NCBI RefSeq assembly: GCF_000092065.1
Contig: NC_009355.1
Location: 1,088,509 to 1,152,508, forward strand
Source: Ostreococcus lucimarinus CCE9901
Lineage: Eukaryota > Chlorophyta > Mamiellophyceae > Mamiellales > Bathycoccaceae
DNA length: 64,000 nucleotides
Reading direction: 5' to 3'
Shown here in pieces: positions 19,566-28,566 of this stretch (position 1 is its first letter; every line of letters starts with the position of its first letter). Below the pieces are notes generated by a model, which saw only the letters and a list, made by a program, of their open reading frames with translations, was not told where the DNA came from and ran no database searches. The position numbers were made by a program, and so were the translations under genes.

Positions 19566-21103
19566 TTACAACGACGGCTCGGGTTCACGATCCATTCGTG
19601 GTACAGGCACGGGACGATTCGTCGCGGACATCGTTTTCACCGATTGCACCGCGAGCTTGAGCATGGGCTCGACGGCGCGCTTGATCGCGGGCGTGGCGAG
19701 TATGGCGCGAGCGACGTCGCGCGTGGACGACGCGCCGACGGCGGGCGACTCCGCGCCGGGAGTTCCGAGTCCTTGACGGATCGATTCCTTGGCGCGTGCG
19801 TAAGATTTGCACGCCATCGGCGCCTCATCGACGATCTCGGCGTCGTCGTCGATGATTTTCGTCAACAGATCTTGCGCCAAGGCGTCCAGCTTCGTCTGAG
19901 CCTCGTCGATGGATTGTTTGGGAACTTCCTTCGGGAACAACGCGGCGGCGTATTTCCCGACCGCGTCCGTCACGGCCGCGCGCAAGGTAGCGTGGTAAAG
20001 AGCTATTTCCTTTGTCGCCTCTGCGCTCGGCGTCGGGCTCGGTTCTGGTTTCGCCGTGGCGACGGCTGCCGGAGGCAATTTCGGTTTTGGTCGTACCTCC
20101 ACCGTCTCCATCGCCGAGCTCAAATCGCGCGTCGCCGCTTCGCGTCGCGACGCTTTCGACTGCGTCTTGATCGGTTTCCCCACGAACGCGTCCGCAGGCG
20201 GGGTCGTGTCCACGAATACGGACAGTAACATTTTGAGTAATCTGTAACCGTCGATGCGAATCACCGCCTTGGTCGCGTCCGCGCCGTCGACGTCGCTCCG
20301 CGTCGCCCAACTCGCCGTCGCATCTGCGCTGAACGCATCTTCAATCATCGCACACACAGTAGCGTATAAAAACGACGCGTCTCGCCTCTCCCCTTCGCTC
20401 GTGACGCCATAGAAAATCGAACGCACCACCGTCGTCGCTTGTTTGGCGTCCAACGACACGTCGCACGCGTGCACGCCCGCGTCGATGTGATTCGCGCGCC
20501 CTTTCTCCGCTCTCGCGCGTCCTAAATCGTCCGTTCGCATCACCCGCTCCCCTCGTCTCGCCATCAACGCGCACTCGTACTTCAACCACCTTCGACAATA
20601 CAAAAAAAAGAGCAGCGCCTCGTCGTCGTACGCCCGCCGCACGAACGCGCAAAACAACTCCGCGCACTCACTCGTCTTGCTCTTCCTCGCCGCCTCCGCG
20701 TTGCACATCACTTCCCACGCGTGTTTTTCCACGAGCGATTTCACCCCTAACGTCCGCGCCCAGCGTCCGTACGCGAAATCCCCAAACGTCGTCGTCGTCT
20801 CGTCCTCCTCGTTCGCGTTCGCGTTCGCGTCCCTCCTTCCCGCCGCCCCCCCGTCCTCGCGCGTCGTCCCTCGCCGCGCCCGCGCGTCGTTCTCGTATTT
20901 CGCGTCGTACACGCGCTCGCACTCGCGCTCGAGCCACTCGATCGGGCGCTCGCGCGCGTCCCGCGCGTGTCCGTCGTCGAGGCGCTCGACGAACGTCGTC
21001 GCGTACCGCGCGCGCATCGCCGCGCGCAGCGCCAGCGGCGGCGGCGGCGGCGTCACCGCCGCGCGCGGCGACCATTTTTCCGCGCGCGCGCTTCCCGCCA
21101 GCG

Positions 21104-21135
<32 letters not shown>

Positions 21136-21140
21136 CGCAT
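19566..21140 (-). CDS. Conserved-looking protein, unknown
   Basis: A 524-residue protein that I do not recognise. After a run of eight aspartates and a Pro-rich bit there is an ordered, aromatic-rich region at about residues 45-270. Its most protein-like segment contains [20 protein letters not shown], a helix with [19 protein letters not shown], then [15 protein letters not shown], and later [15 protein letters not shown]. The C-terminal half is Ala/Lys/Pro-rich with a further helical region ending near [12 protein letters not shown]. No membrane segment is seen. I chose the ATG at 21140; an upstream ATG (21323) would add a poly-Thr/Arg leader that overlaps the divergent gene. Function is not assignable. 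Confidence 0.72.
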
Positions 21141-21205
21141 CGTTCGTCGTCGCGCGTTTGAATGTCGCCGCGCGGCACTGCGCGGCGCGCGGAACGCGTC
21201 GAGGG

Positions 21206-21271
21206 ATGCGCGCGACGCGCGCGATGGCGCGCGCGACGAGCGCGCGAGCGGCACCGCGCGGCGCGGGACGG

Positions 21272-21309
<38 letters not shown>

Positions 21310-22138
21310 GACGATAACGACATCGGCGCGGTGGACGGGACGCGCGCGGGCCGTCGCGCGCGCGGTCCCGCGAGACGCGCTCGCGGGACGATCGTTCGAG
21401 AGCGAACTCGCGCCGCTGCGCGCGGCGGGGATCGAGGTCCATCGGCTGGGCGCGCGCGCGCTGTCGCAGGGAGACTGCGCGCCCGAGGTGTGCGCGCTGC
21501 AGGCGATGCTGGCGAGCGAGCGACTGCTGGCGCTGCCGAACGGAGGATTGCCCACGGGATTCTTCGGCCCGAGCACGACGGAGGCGGTGAAGAAGTGGCA
21601 AAAAGTGCGAGGGATCGAACCGACGGGGGTGTTCGGGGACGCCTCGCGCGAGGCGTACCTGGCGCAGAAGAAGACGGCGCTCTTCGCGAGCGTCTTCGGG
21701 CCGCAACCGCCCTCGCGAGCGTGGCTCACCGCGGAAAAGTTTGGGAAACCGATCGCGCGCGCTGCGCGCACTGGAACGTGGACGAAGGAGGCGTATTTAT
21801 CCGCCAACGACGTCTTCGCGGCGTCGTTCCTGTCGGGAGTGCTGTTTACGGTGGCGATTTTGTTTCAACACAAGGCGCGGAATCGATGGAAGGAGCTCGA
21901 GGCGGAGAATCGACGGGCCGGCGTCGCGCGCACGCGCGGCGAGCTCGTCTCGGCGATCGTGCGCGAGTGTTTGGACGACGCGTCTTCGTACTTTCGTGGG
22001 ATTTTCGATCGCGCGCGCGGGAAACTCGCCACCGGCGCGGCGCTCCGAGCGCGCTCGCCGACGCCGGCGCGACGTCGATTCTTCCTCGGTGGGTTCGCGC
22101 TGCGTCTCGGGAATTGGCGCGTCGGTTCTTGGGATTAG
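21206..22138 (+). CDS. Peptidoglycan-binding-fold membrane protein, probably plastid
   Basis: A 310-residue protein with an Arg/Ala/Ser-rich leader of about 60 residues including ten serines, typical of a transit peptide. It carries one PG_binding_1 module (CAPEVCALQAMLASE, GFFGPSTTEAVKKWQ, TGVFGDASREAYL) at about residues 90-160. The FGPxTxxAVxxWQ core is clear. A hydrophobic helix (FAASFLSGVLFTVAILF) follows near 220, then a basic C-terminal domain. Similar proteins occur in algal and plant plastids, where the module need not bind peptidoglycan. Starts at 21206 or 21224 are equally possible. It faces the unknown gene on the left across about 65 bp. Confidence 0.72.
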
Positions 22139-22342
22139 ACTTTCGCGAGCACGACGTGTAATGTAATTATTTATCGCGACACCGGCGACGCGGTGCGCCG
22201 AACGTTCGACGTTCGACGCCGACTGACTCACTGACTCGGCGCCTCCGCGCCGCGGCGGGACATCACCGCCTCACTCGGCGTCGCGAACGCGCGGCGAACG
22301 CGCGGGCGTCGCGCGATCGCCGCGTCGTTCGCACAACGTCCG

Positions 22343-23995
22343 ATGTCGCTCTCGGCGTCGTGCGCGCGCGCCATGCGCGAGAAAACCGCTGAAGATGCGC
22401 TGGATACCGTTATAAGCTGCGTCGCGTGCGAGTGCGCGTACGACGGGGACGAACGTGCCGTGGCGCGCAGACTCGGAACGTTGGAGCGAGCCATCGTGTT
22501 GCGCGCGCTCGACGCTTCGCGAGCGCCTCTGGCGGTTCTGCGCGATCGAATCTTGAGACGAAGCGCGAGGAGATGGTTCGTCGGCGTCGAGGCGAGCGCA
22601 AAGGGCGCGGCGAATCGAGCGGTGGTTTTGGAAACCTGCGACGCGTATTACTACGCGTTCGGGGGAACGCAGACGACGAGAGATTTGATATCCGATGCGA
22701 ATTATTGGATGAGCTCGGTGGAGGACGAGGCGAAGGCGCATCGAGGATTTCTCGCGCGCGCCGAAACCGTCGCCGCAGACGTGATGTTCGCTCGCGCGCG
22801 AGCGAGAGGAAAACGATTGGTGATGTGCGGACACTCCTTAGGTGGGGCCACCGCGGCGTTGGCGACGGTCATACTGTTGTTGAGGAGACCCGAGGCGGCG
22901 GGGCGCGTGCGATGTGTCACCTTCGCCATGCCGCCCGTGGGCGACGAGAGCTTGAGTCGACTCGTCGTAGATCGGCGATGGACGTCGACGTTTACGCACA
23001 TTTGCGCGCCCGAAGACCGAATATCGAGACTGCTTCTGTCGCGACCGGGATACGTACACTTTGTGCGTCCAAAATATTTGCTCGAAGATGGCCGAATCGT
23101 GATGAAGGAGTTGGACGTGGACGACGACGACGCGCTACAGCGCGTGCATCGAGACTCGGCTGGCTTTATGCGAGCACCGCGCAGCGTGGTGTACGTGCAC
23201 GCAATGAAGACTTATCGCGACCGGTTAATGCTGACGTTGCGTAGTGCGCTGTCATCTTTCGATGCCGATGCCTTCGTCGCCGAAACTCCGCGCGCGGTGC
23301 CGATGCGCTCGCACCTAGGCCCGGAGCCGACTCTCAAGAGCGCCGTTGGCGTCCTCGCGCGAGACGGTGGTGGTATTGTCGTGCTAGTACGCGGGACAAG
23401 CATCGACACGCGGACGTGTTCGCGCACGCGAGCGGAAGCAAAAGGTTGGTTGTGCTCGACGACGGCCACAGTGCTCGGGAGCGATTCTCTAATCGTGGCC
23501 GTGTCGCCGCCCGCGTTGCACGGCGCGCCGTTGCCGAGCGACGCGGTCTGCTCGCCCGGGAATCATGCTTCCTGGATGCCGCTCGTTGTAGGAGTTGGTG
23601 GCGATTTTTCGCTCGCTTTCGTGAATGTTCGCATCATTCCTCGTGTCGTGATTTTCGTTCGAAGCGACGCGAGCGACGCGTCGTGGATTGCGCTTCAAAA
23701 GTCGTCTCTGCAGACGAAGCAAACGGGATGGATCGTAAAAGAAGTGGGACCGTTGAAACGCAAAGCCATCGACGGTTTTGTGGAATCTTCGCCCGGTTGC
23801 GTGTGCGTCATGCGCGCTGTGTCGGATGGACTCGTAGTACGAGAAGGTGGCCGCGACAAGGACGCGATAGGAATGAGCGTTCCCGCAGACGACGTCCGAG
23901 CTGTAGAAAAGTCCATTCGCGCGGCGCTGCAATCGACGGAGATGGATGCGTTAGAACACGCGCCGCACACAGCGCTCGCGAGAGCGAAACTTTAG
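22343..23995 (+). CDS. Class 3 (Rhizomucor-type) lipase
   Basis: A 550-residue alpha/beta hydrolase. The oxyanion and nucleophile elements are visible: YYYAFGGTQTTRDLISDANY (the G-T strand) and the nucleophile elbow VMCGHSLGGATAAL with the active serine near residue 171. The region with THICAPEDRISRLL carries the expected acidic residue near 230. The domain context resembles plant and animal sn1-specific DAG lipases, but with no N-terminal TM bundle. The C-terminal half (about 250 residues) is an unrecognised extension with CVC and regularly spaced hydrophobic strands. A lipid substrate such as DAG or a galactolipid is inference. The ATG at 22343 is used. Confidence 0.82.
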   Translation: MSLSASCARAMREKTAEDALDTVISCVACECAYDGDERAVARRLGTLERAIVLRALDASRAPLAVLRDRILRRSARRWFVGVEASAKGAANRAVVLETCDAYYYAFGGTQTTRDLISDANYWMSSVEDEAKAHRGFLARAETVAADVMFARARARGKRLVMCGHSLGGATAALATVILLLRRPEAAGRVRCVTFAMPPVGDESLSRLVVDRRWTSTFTHICAPEDRISRLLLSRPGYVHFVRPKYLLEDGRIVMKELDVDDDDALQRVHRDSAGFMRAPRSVVYVHAMKTYRDRLMLTLRSALSSFDADAFVAETPRAVPMRSHLGPEPTLKSAVGVLARDGGGIVVLVRGTSIDTRTCSRTRAEAKGWLCSTTATVLGSDSLIVAVSPPALHGAPLPSDAVCSPGNHASWMPLVVGVGGDFSLAFVNVRIIPRVVIFVRSDASDASWIALQKSSLQTKQTGWIVKEVGPLKRKAIDGFVESSPGCVCVMRAVSDGLVVREGGRDKDAIGMSVPADDVRAVEKSIRAALQSTEMDALEHAPHTALARAKL

Positions 23996-24064
23996 CGCTA
24001 TAGTGACTTAGATGAATATTTGATAGAAGAATCATAGATATGCCTCGCTCGCTCGCTTGATCGA

Positions 24065-24808
24065 TCACATCCCAAGCGCCTCCAACAACACCGGCGAGGC
24101 GAAATCGTCGACGCACATGCAGCATCCGACGCGCGCCAACGTCTCCTCGCTTTGGGACGATAGGATCCCGACCGTCGGAATATTCGCCGCTACCGCCGCC
24201 CGCGCGCCCGCCGGAGAGTCTTCAAACGCCACGCACGCCTCGGGCGCGTCGCTCACGCCACACCGCCGTAACCCTTCGAGATACGGATCTGGATTTGGTT
24301 TCGACCGCGCGCACTCCGTCCCGATGACGAGTCGTTCGTCCCCAAAGTACTCCCTCAGCCCCAACTGCGTGAGCATCGCCTCCGCGTTCGCCCTCGGCGC
24401 ATTCGTCACGACTACAGTCTTCACGCCGCGCGCATCGCACGCGTCCAACAGCGCTCGCAACCCTTTCGCCGGCTGCAACGCTTCTCGCGCCAACGCTTCG
24501 CGAAAGCTCGCCTCTTTCGCCTCCGCCATCGCTTCGTGCTCCTCGGCGCTTTTATCCGGATACAGCCTCGCGAATATATCCGCGTTCGACCCTCCCGCGA
24601 TGTTTTCTTTGAAGTATTCGTGCGTCAGCGGCGCCCGCAGCACGCCCGTGCGTCGCAAGAGTTCATCAAACACGACAAAGTGCATCGGGTCGCTGTCCGC
24701 CATCGTACCGTCTAAATCGAACAGCGCCGCGCGCAATCGCGGCGCGGGGCGTATCACCGGCGCGCTCCGCGTCGTCGGCGCCGCGCGCGCGTCGTCCGCC
24801 TCGCGCAT
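24065..24808 (-). CDS. HAD-superfamily hydrolase (beta-PGM/GPP-like)
   Basis: A 247-residue haloacid dehalogenase-type hydrolase with a C1 helical cap. Motif I is ALFDLDGTMADSDPMH, motif II VVVTNAPR, motif III the lysine in ARSKPNPDPYLEGL, and motif IV AFEDSPAGARAAVAA. This motif set fits the phosphoglucomutase-like / sugar- and polyol-phosphatase group, including the plant GPP/SGPP proteins. The substrate is unknown. I start at the ATG at 24808; another ATG at 24853 would sit 1 bp from the ATG of the divergent TLS1 gene. The open frame runs much further upstream, but only as an antisense shadow of TLS1. Confidence 0.85.
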   Translation of the reverse strand: MREADDARAAPTTRSAPVIRPAPRLRAALFDLDGTMADSDPMHFVVFDELLRRTGVLRAPLTHEYFKENIAGGSNADIFARLYPDKSAEEHEAMAEAKEASFREALAREALQPAKGLRALLDACDARGVKTVVVTNAPRANAEAMLTQLGLREYFGDERLVIGTECARSKPNPDPYLEGLRRCGVSDAPEACVAFEDSPAGARAAVAANIPTVGILSSQSEETLARVGCCMCVDDFASPVLLEALGM

Positions 24809-24854
24809 CGCCGTCGTCCGAATCGAAACGCGCGCCGTCAGAAGGCGTCGCATA

Positions 24855-25718
24855 ATGCCGCCGCCGCGAAACGTTCGCCGGAAGAGAGCGTGCGATTCGG
24901 ACGGCGACGACGCGCGCGACGACGACGCGCGCGACGACGACGACGACGACGCGCGCGACGACGACGGCGGCGCCCTGCGCGCGCTGCGCGAGGCGCGCGA
25001 GCGACAGCAGCGCCGGAATCGAGCGAAAGGTTTGGACGTCGGGACGCTCATCACGGGACGACGCGAGCGCGCGGTGGGAAAACGCGCGGACGACGGCGGT
25101 GACGGTGCCGCAGACGCGCGCGCGCGCGATGGAGGTCTCGGCGTCGCGCACGGAGAGACGCGGATGCTGGGGACGAATTCGGCGTTCGCGAGCGCGGGGG
25201 TGGTGCTCGCGGGACGGGAATTGGTTCGGGACGGGGACGACGGCGATCGAGGATACGGCTTGCGAACGGCGGAAGAGGCGCGAGCGAGGGCGTACGTAGA
25301 GGAAGAGCTGAAACGACGGCGCGGGGAGGTGGTCGAGGACGACGCCGAGGCGAGCGGGGCGGCGGCCGCGGGGGGCGACGATAATCGAGGCGCAGAGTCT
25401 TGGCTCACGGCGATCGAAGAGGTCGACGTCTCGGTCGAACGAAGGATGCAAAACATAGAGGAGACGGAGCGGGCGAAGCGGGCGATGTTAGACGGCGCGC
25501 GTCCGGGCGAACTCGGTGCGTTCGATGCGCTAAAACCGAGTCACATGGAATTGAAGGAGGCGAAGAAGCGACCGCCGCCGAGCGAAACCGCCCTCGCGCG
25601 GCGTCAATTCGTCACTGGATTCGGCGCTAAGCGTGAGCGTCAAGAGGCGAGCGAGGAGTCGAGGCGCGAGAAGGAGCGCAGGAAGAATTTCTTCAAGAAG
25701 AAGCGAAATAAGAGATGA
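24855..25718 (+). CDS. TLS1/C9orf78-type splicing-associated protein
   Basis: A 287-residue highly charged protein of the Tls1/HCA59 family, which binds the spliceosomal helicase Brr2 and affects telomere and heterochromatin transcripts in fission yeast. The acidic N-terminus is mostly Asp/Arg repeats. The family core is TAEEARARAYVEEELKRRRG and then LTAIEEVDVSVERRMQNIE with ETERAKRAML. The C-terminus is very basic and ends FFKKKRNKR, a nuclear signal type. The gene is intact and intronless. It is head to head with the HAD gene, with an extremely short or overlapping shared promoter. Confidence 0.75.
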   Translation: MPPPRNVRRKRACDSDGDDARDDDARDDDDDDARDDDGGALRALREARERQQRRNRAKGLDVGTLITGRRERAVGKRADDGGDGAADARARDGGLGVAHGETRMLGTNSAFASAGVVLAGRELVRDGDDGDRGYGLRTAEEARARAYVEEELKRRRGEVVEDDAEASGAAAAGGDDNRGAESWLTAIEEVDVSVERRMQNIEETERAKRAMLDGARPGELGAFDALKPSHMELKEAKKRPPPSETALARRQFVTGFGAKRERQEASEESRREKERRKNFFKKKRNKR

Positions 25719-26024
25719 GTTGTAGTAAATAGAAGAGCGCCGTCTTCGCCTCTCCTGCCTCACACAGCGACGTTCGAGCCGCGCCACGCCCGCTCCTCGA
25801 CGAACGCGAACGTCCGCGCGCCCGCAACCATTCGTCACGCATTCGCCCTTCGCGGCGTCGCACGCGCCGCGTTCGCCAAGCCGCCGTCGACGGATTACTT
25901 TCGACAGTCGACGTCGACACTTTTCGCGACTTCGTCGTCGATTTGCCACGGCGCACGCGCGTTCGGAGACTTGACGAGCGCGCGAGTCGTGCGAACGCTT
26001 TCGACGACGAGCGAAAGCGACGCG
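25719..26024. other. Intergenic, promoter side of CRY-DASH
   Basis: About 306 bp. A short AT-rich patch follows TLS1 and the rest is GC-rich. The frame of the next gene stays open upstream to a TTG at 25971, giving Ser/Thr-rich residues that could belong to a leader if a non-ATG start were used. No gene is seen. Confidence 0.5.
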
Positions 26025-27680
26025 ATGGCGACTTCATCGCCTCGTACGCGGGTGATTGTTTGGTTTCGGAACGACTTGAGGTTGTTGGACAACGCCGTCG
26101 TCGCTCGAGCGGCGGCTCTGCGCGGACAATCGGACGCCGCTGAGGTCGTCCCGGTGTACGTGTTCGATGAGACGTTTTTTAAGACATCCAAGCGCGGTCT
26201 CGCGCGCTTCGGTGCAGGGCGTGGGAAGTTTACGATTGAGTGCGTGGACGACTTGAAGCGCGCGCTTCGCGGCGTCGGCAGCGACTTGTTGGTGCGTTGC
26301 GGCAAGACGGAGGATGTCATCACCGAGCTCACGCTCACGGGTGCGAACGACAAAACGATCGTGCTCACGCAAACAGAGGTGACGAGCGAGGAGACTGATA
26401 TGGATAGGGCGGTAGAGAGGGCGTCGAAGGAGCGAGCTCGAAGCGGCGGCGCGTCGGCGTCGATGGAGCGTCTGTGGGGGTCGACACTTTACCACGCCGA
26501 CGACCTCCCGTACGACTTCGCCGGAGGTCTACACGATTTACCAGATGTGTTCACGCCATTTCGGAACAAGGTAGAGTCAAAGTGCTCAGTGCGAGCGGTA
26601 GTGCCCGCGCCGACGGCGAACGCTCTGGGAAGCGTACCGGCGTCCGTGGCGGGGTTGGATTGGATGCCTGAACCGAAGGATTTGCCTTTCGCGTCGGCCG
26701 AAATCGCCCCGGCGTGCGAAAAATGGCTCAAAGATGGCGCAGACGAGCGCTCTGTGCTCGAATTCAAGGGTGGCGAATCCCAAGCCTTGGCTCGCGTCAA
26801 GTATTATTTGTGGGATAGCGATTTGCTCGCGACGTACTTTGAAACTCGCAACGGGATGCTGGGCGGCGACTACAGCACCAAGCTCGCACCGTGGCTCGCC
26901 TTAGGATGTGTGTCGCCGCGCTACGTCGTGAGCGAGATTCGACGCTACGAGAGCGCGCGCGTTGAGAACAAGAGCACGTATTGGGTAATATTTGAGTTGA
27001 TATGGAGAGACTTCTTCAAGTTCTTCGCGCTGAAACACGGGAACAAAATCTTCCATCTCGACGGTACGGCTAACAGGACGGCATCTTGGAAGAGTGATGA
27101 GAAGATCTTGAAGGCATGGAAGACAGGCACGACCGGATACCCACTCATCGACGCCAACATGCGCGAACTCGCGGCGACTGGTTTCATGTCGAATCGAGGG
27201 CGACAAAACGTCGCCTCGTGGCTCGCCCTCGACGCCGGCGTCGACTGGAGACACGGTGCCGATTGGTTCGAGCACCACTTATTGGATTACGACACCGCTT
27301 CTAACTGGGGGAACTGGTGCGCCGCCGCCGGTATGACGGGCGGTCGCATCAACCGCTTCAACATCGCCAAGCAAACCAAGGACTACGATCCCTCTGGCGA
27401 CTACGTCAAGCGTTGGATCCCGGAACTCCGCGAGATCCCCGCGGCGTACATCACCGAGCCCAACCAAGCCCCTCGCGAGCTTCGCGATCGAATCAGTCTC
27501 GATTACCCGAACAAGCTCAATCTCCCGAGGCGTGACTTCACGGAAATGGGGTCTCCGCCCGGGCCGAAGCGCGGCGGCGGTCGCGCCGCCGGCGGCGGTC
27601 GAGGCGGTCGAGGCGGGCGTTCGAAATCTCGCGGCCCCAAGGCCCACGCCGTGAGCGTGTACGACCACGTGTACGGTTAA
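26025..27680 (+). CDS. CRY-DASH: Cryptochrome DASH (ssDNA photolyase-type flavoprotein)
   Basis: A 551-residue photolyase/cryptochrome of the DASH class, which binds FAD and MTHF and repairs CPDs in single-stranded DNA. The antenna domain begins VIVWFRNDLRLLDN. The FAD domain includes MLGGDYSTKLAPWLALGCVS, FELIWRDFFKF, GYPLIDANMREL with GFMSNRGRQNVASW, and the DASH mark DWFEHHLLDYDTASNWGNW. The C-terminus is an RGG/Gly-Arg-rich tail of about 45 residues ending KAHAVSVYDHVYG. Similar RG-rich tails occur in some plant and algal DASH proteins and may add RNA or DNA binding. The start is the ATG at 26025; no obvious transit peptide follows it. Confidence 0.95.
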   Translation: MATSSPRTRVIVWFRNDLRLLDNAVVARAAALRGQSDAAEVVPVYVFDETFFKTSKRGLARFGAGRGKFTIECVDDLKRALRGVGSDLLVRCGKTEDVITELTLTGANDKTIVLTQTEVTSEETDMDRAVERASKERARSGGASASMERLWGSTLYHADDLPYDFAGGLHDLPDVFTPFRNKVESKCSVRAVVPAPTANALGSVPASVAGLDWMPEPKDLPFASAEIAPACEKWLKDGADERSVLEFKGGESQALARVKYYLWDSDLLATYFETRNGMLGGDYSTKLAPWLALGCVSPRYVVSEIRRYESARVENKSTYWVIFELIWRDFFKFFALKHGNKIFHLDGTANRTASWKSDEKILKAWKTGTTGYPLIDANMRELAATGFMSNRGRQNVASWLALDAGVDWRHGADWFEHHLLDYDTASNWGNWCAAAGMTGGRINRFNIAKQTKDYDPSGDYVKRWIPELREIPAAYITEPNQAPRELRDRISLDYPNKLNLPRRDFTEMGSPPGPKRGGGRAAGGGRGGRGGRSKSRGPKAHAVSVYDHVYG

Positions 27681-28450
27681 TGTCGCGTTCGAGTCGAGTC
27701 TCGCGATCGCGTTAGTCTGTTATTCGTTCCACTCCATTCAACCTCCACCCCGAGCTCCAGCCTGTTGCCTCGTTCGACCGGGATAGACCCAGCGCCCAGA
27801 GGTTTGCGACGATCGATCTGTGATCGATCGCGACCGTTCGTGACCCGTCTGCGACCCCCCCCGTCGTTTGGACGTCTCGGGTGTGCGCGCGCCGTCCCGC
27901 ACACGCCGCCGCGATCGCATCGCGCGCGAGCTCGAGATCCGTTTGCTTGATACACTCGCGGTGCGTCCTCGTCGCGGTCTCCTCGTCGTCCGCGCGCGCG
28001 CGCCGCGCGGCGTCGCGCCAGGGCCGTCGGTCGGCGGTCGGCGGAATCGTGCGCGGAATCTTTCTCTCGCGCGCGTGACGGGCGTCGAAGACGGTCTTAG
28101 ACGCGTTAAAGTCGCGCGTGTTGACGGTTACTTCCCTCGCGCGGGCTTCGACGCGCACGAACGAGCGTCGAGCGCGCGCGAGGGAAGGAATTCTCTCGAG
28201 CGGGGACGCCTCGCGCGGGAACGAGGGTCGACGCGCCCGAGCGAGCGTTCGTTCGTCGTGGTGGCGGTTTGAGACGCGCGTAAACGCGCACTGACGACGG
28301 ACGTTTTGATACTTTCGCTTTCACAGGTTTCGATAGTCGTCGACGGAGTTTTCGTCGCTCGATAACGAACCGTTCGTTTAACACGAACGTTGCTCGCGCC
28401 TGTGCGAGCGCGTTCACTCCGACTTTGAACGGCGTTTACCGTTCTTATTC

Positions 28451-28476
28451 CGGGACAGAGGCGGCCGCCTGTCCCG
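28451..28476. repeat. Nested inverted repeat
   Basis: Outer arms CGGGAC and GTCCCG enclose a perfect 12-bp palindrome AGGCGGCCGCCT (28459-28470) with a 2-nt asymmetry. It lies about 50 bp before the CCAAT box and could be a dimeric binding site. Confidence 0.6.
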
Positions 28477-28499
28477 ATTTCGAGGTGTTGTGCGCGTGA

Positions 28500-28532
28500 C
28501 CAATCAGTGGTGCGCGACAAGTTTTATAAATA
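28500..28532 (+). promoter_or_regulatory. CCAAT box and TATA box
   Basis: CCAAT at 28500-28504 and TATAAATA at 28525-28532, the latter 35 bp before the ATG at 28567. This leaves a very short 5' UTR. It is one of the few textbook core promoters in the window. Confidence 0.6.
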
Positions 28533-28566
28533 ACGGTGTTGAAGTGATCTCACGCCGCCAAAGAAT

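Larger units (their letters stand above)
27681..28566. other. Long intergenic region with promoter of the PLP-fold gene
   Basis: About 886 bp without a supportable gene. A 148-codon frame on the minus strand (27712-28158) has a fairly protein-like composition but starts only with GTG and has no internal methionine. The right part carries a GC-rich inverted repeat (28451-28476), a CCAAT box and a TATA box before the next gene. I see no tRNA-like fold. Confidence 0.5.

Noticed and set aside
20668-21807. 379-codon minus-strand frame
   Set aside because: Overlaps real genes on both strands; the N-terminal half is antisense to the peptidoglycan-binding-fold gene and the rest is Arg-rich.
24057-24854. 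Upstream extension of the TLS1 frame
   Set aside because: Antisense to the HAD hydrolase; the TLS1 family core begins after the ATG at 24855.
27712-28158. 148-codon minus-strand frame with fairly protein-like composition
   Set aside because: No ATG, no recognised family, no clear splice sites.
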